A stretch of 64,000 bases of DNA from Blastococcus sp. CT_GayMR16. GTDB taxonomy: Bacteria; Actinomycetota; Actinomycetes; Mycobacteriales; Geodermatophilaceae. The stretch is from positions 62,001-126,000 of the forward strand of contig NZ_SPQK01000009.1 of the NCBI RefSeq assembly GCF_004570875.1, given 5' to 3'. Of this stretch, positions 62,011 to 64,000 are shown piece after piece; position 1 is the stretch's first letter; each line of letters begins with the position of its first letter. Made by a program: the position numbers and the translations under genes. The notes below the pieces were generated by a model. It made no database searches. It had not been told where the DNA came from and saw nothing but the letters and a program-made list of their open reading frames with translations.

Positions 62011-62778
62011 ATGCGGCCCCGAGCTCTCCTCCCGGCGGTAGGGCTGGCGATCGCGCTCGTGGCCGGGTGTTCGAGCGGCGGCGACGCCGAGCGCTCGCCC
62101 GGGGACCCGGTCACCCAGCAGGACGCCGACGCGCTCGCCGGCCTCCTGCACCGGAACTTCACCCGCGGCGGCGCCGACTTCGTGGTCACGGCGCCGTACG
62201 GGGACGACACCGTGCTGACGCTGACCGGTGAGGTCGACTTCCGGCACGACACCGGCCGGGCGCAGGCCGTCACGAGCTTCGGTGACGGACGCCCGGACGA
62301 CGCCCGCGCGCTGTTCTTCACGGCGGAGGACATCTGGGTCGGCGATCTCCCCGGGCTGCCCCAGGCCCTCGCGGCGGCGGGCGCTCCCGGCGCCGGCTAT
62401 CTGCACCGCCCGCTGACAGCGGGGGACGAGGGTGCCGTGCCACCGCTCGTCGACGTCCTGGTCGAGGTGCTGCTGAACCTCTCTGCCCGCACCGCCGACG
62501 AGCCGCGGTCCTTCGTGGACGCCGGCTACACGTGGGAGGGGCAGCGCTCCATCGACAGCCGGCTGACCTCGCTGTTCGCGCTGAAGGGGGGCCGCACGGT
62601 GGCCGTCGCGGCCTCCGACGACCTCCTGACCCAGTTCGTCACGCCCGTCGCGGGCGGGGAGGTCGACGTCACCGTGACGCTGTCGGACCACGGGTCACGA
62701 ACGCTGCCCGGTCCGCCGGAGGCGGAGACTGCCGAGGCCGCCGACCACCCGGAGATCGCAGCCACGTTCGGGATCTAG
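62011..62778 (+). CDS. Putative lipoprotein (LppX/LprG-like layout)
   Basis: 255 residues from ATG 62011. The signal peptide ends in the lipobox 'LVAGCSSGG', so the mature Cys is lipid-modified and anchored outside. The body ('FVVTAPYGDDTVLTLTGEVDF', 'ARALFFTAEDIWVGDLPGLP') is beta-rich and reminiscent of the LppX/LprAFG lipid-binding family of actinobacteria, but similarity is too weak to be sure. Ends before a convergent hairpin. Confidence 0.8.
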   Translation: MRPRALLPAVGLAIALVAGCSSGGDAERSPGDPVTQQDADALAGLLHRNFTRGGADFVVTAPYGDDTVLTLTGEVDFRHDTGRAQAVTSFGDGRPDDARALFFTAEDIWVGDLPGLPQALAAAGAPGAGYLHRPLTAGDEGAVPPLVDVLVEVLLNLSARTADEPRSFVDAGYTWEGQRSIDSRLTSLFALKGGRTVAVAASDDLLTQFVTPVAGGEVDVTVTLSDHGSRTLPGPPEAETAEAADHPEIAATFGI

Positions 62779-62809
62779 CGGGGCGGGGGCACTCACCGCC
62801 GGAAGACAG

Positions 62810-62848
62810 CGGGAGAGGGCGGCCTCTTCCCCAGACCGCCCTCTCCCG
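62810..62848. terminator. Bidirectional 13-bp hairpin between lipoprotein and yqgE
   Basis: CGGGAGAGGGCGG pairs with CCGCCCTCTCCCG around a 13-nt loop, between two convergent stops (62778 and 62886). Confidence 0.8.
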
Positions 62849-62885
62849 GGTCCTTCCTACCAGATCCGCAGCGATCCGGGCACCC

Positions 62886-63554
62886 TCAGTTGGCGGTGGG
62901 ATCTGCCGGAGCGGTCGAGAGCACGGCCAGCCGGCCGGTCTGGCGGCCCATCACCGCACGCCACAGGTCCGGTCCGGACACGGCGCTGAGGACGTCGTCC
63001 AGTCGCCCCGGGACGCAGGCCCAAGCGCCCTCGACGATCTCACCGGCGAGCTGACCGGGGGACCAGCCGGCGTAGCCGGCGAACACCCGGAGGCCCGTGA
63101 CCTGCTCGGGCAGGTCGGCCGGGTCGGCGTCGAGGTCGACGAGGTAGACGTCGCCCGCCACGCGCCGCAGCGGGCTGTGCTCGTCGGCCGCAGCCGCGGG
63201 GGCGGTCGCCAGGCAGAGCGCGGTGTCGGTCTCGCAGGGCCCGCCCACGTGGAACACGCCGGGGTCGACGGCGAGATCGCACCAGCCGGGCAGCACGTCG
63301 CGGATCTCCACCTGGCTGGGCCGTCCCAGGACGACGCCCAGCGTGCCGGTGTCGGAGTGGTCGAGGACGTAGACGACGGTGCCGGCGAACGTCGGGTCGG
63401 TCAGTGACGGCAGCGCCACCAGCAGGCTGCCGGGACAGACGTCGTCCAGCCTGCCGACGGACAGCGCCGGGACGGCCGGGGCACGCCGCCGACCGGTCGC
63501 AGGCCGCGCGGGCGGACCGGACTCGGGGTCGGGGGAAGCGGGGACCGGGGTCAT
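62886..63554 (-). CDS. YqgE/AlgH (UPF0301) family protein
   Basis: 222 residues. After a Pro-rich N-terminus, the family pattern appears: '[25 protein letters not shown]' by its ends, '[22 protein letters not shown]', '[16 protein letters not shown]' and '[22 protein letters not shown]'. Cytoplasmic protein of unknown activity. Corresponds to Rv0038 and diverges from an MFS gene as in mycobacteria. Confidence 0.94.
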   Translation of the reverse strand: MTPVPASPDPESGPPARPATGRRRAPAVPALSVGRLDDVCPGSLLVALPSLTDPTFAGTVVYVLDHSDTGTLGVVLGRPSQVEIRDVLPGWCDLAVDPGVFHVGGPCETDTALCLATAPAAAADEHSPLRRVAGDVYLVDLDADPADLPEQVTGLRVFAGYAGWSPGQLAGEIVEGAWACVPGRLDDVLSAVSGPDLWRAVMGRQTGRLAVLSTAPADPTAN

Positions 63555-63697
63555 CGATGCCAGTGTGCCCCACCTGCGGCCGGCGGGGAGGCCGTCGCTC
63601 CCCCACTGGGGGAACTGGCCAGGTCAGTCTCGGCGCGGCGGGTCCGGCGACGTCGCGACCGGCCCGTCGGTCACCGCGCGGCCACCAGCGGCCCCCT

Positions 63698-63703
63698 TAG
63701 GGT
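63698..63703 (+). promoter_or_regulatory. -10-like TAGGGT for a leaderless MFS transcript
   Basis: TAGGGT is 7 nt before the GTG at 63711, so transcription may begin at the start codon. This favours GTG 63711 over the in-frame GTG at 63702, which would lie within the promoter. Confidence 0.45.
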
Positions 63704-63710
63704 GATCGGC

Positions 63711-64000
63711 GTGGCGCAGGCGGGCACGACCGTTCGCCACCTGCTGTTCCGCCCCGACTTCCGCCGGTTGCTCGGCACCCGCCTGCTGTCCCAGTTCGGG
63801 GACGGCGTCTTCCAGGCGGCGCTCGCCGGCACGGTGCTCTTCAACCCCCAGCGGGCCGCCGATCCGGTCGACGTCGCCGCCGGGTTCGCGATCCTGCTGC
63901 TCCCCTACTCCCTCGTCGGGCCCTTCGCCGGCGTCTGGCTGGACCGCTGGAGCCGGCGTCAGGTCCTGCTGTGGGCCAACGTCGTGCGGGCCGGACTCGT
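63711..64000 (+). CDS. MFS transporter, 5' part only
   Basis: About 96 residues are visible before the window ends. '[26 protein letters not shown]' (by its ends) begins TM1; TM2 contains '[21 protein letters not shown]', followed by the MFS loop '[19 protein letters not shown]' (motif A-like RxGRR equivalent). Matches the position of Rv0037c, a major-facilitator exporter. Substrate unknown; the 3' end is missing. Confidence 0.88.
   Translation, partial: MAQAGTTVRHLLFRPDFRRLLGTRLLSQFGDGVFQAALAGTVLFNPQRAADPVDVAAGFAILLLPYSLVGPFAGVWLDRWSRRQVLLWANVVRAGL

Overview
The window is high-GC chromosomal DNA of an actinobacterium. The gene content (chemotaxis cluster, trehalose and N-acetylglutaminylglutamine amide synthesis, LOV-domain phosphatase, mycobacterial-type acyl-CoA desaturase pair, DnaB with an intein) and the absence of phage or transposon genes suggest a soil or rock-dwelling lineage such as Geodermatophilaceae. 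That placement is inference; no rRNA or tRNA gene is present to test it.

Layout. (1) 1-8.8 kb, minus strand: a chemotaxis block of three paralogous methyl-accepting proteins, CheA with two C-terminal CheW-like domains, and the start of CheW. The receptor genes end in strong hairpins. (2) 8.8-15.4 kb, minus strand: a tightly packed six-gene run, asnO-ngg-crcB-crcB-otsA-otsB, joining two osmoprotectant pathways with a pair of fluoride channels. (3) 15.5-31 kb: peroxiredoxin, secreted subtilase, aldo/keto reductase, small membrane proteins, a LOV-GAF-SpoIIE-type phosphatase, HMG-CoA-lyase-like enzyme coupled to a flavin reductase, PAS-GGDEF diguanylate cyclase, TetR-MMPL efflux pair and phosphoglucomutase. 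(4) 31-38.9 kb: alpha/beta hydrolase, lone SNF2-like helicase, DNA polymerase IV coupled to an alkyl-DHAP-synthase-like flavoenzyme, methyltransferase. (5) 39-46.2 kb: a lipid locus, with a PucR regulator, wax-ester/DGAT-type acyltransferase, CaiB-type CoA-transferase and cyclase-like protein on one strand and a ferredoxin reductase plus acyl-CoA desaturase diverging from it. (6) 46.2-64 kb: a conserved actinobacterial block, dnaB (with intein)-rplI-rpsR-ssb-rpsF, GT87 mannosyltransferase-like protein, class A PBP, DUF5318, PadR, inositol-1-phosphate synthase, YqgE and an MFS start. It matches the gene order Rv0058...Rv0037c of Mycobacterium tuberculosis in inverted orientation. In that species the block lies close to oriC, so the origin is predicted to lie to the right of this window.

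Main points of interest. The DnaB intein starts with Ala and carries the Trp/Cys/Thr pattern of class 3 inteins, with zinc-ribbon-like cysteine pairs inserted in its LAGLIDADG endonuclease. Three parS-like sequences are spread over 25 kb, consistent with an origin-proximal position. The LOV domain retains its photoactive cysteine. The osmoprotectant/fluoride run looks like one operon. Several convergent gene pairs overlap or share perfect hairpins. I found no CRISPR array, prophage, insertion sequence or antiphage island.
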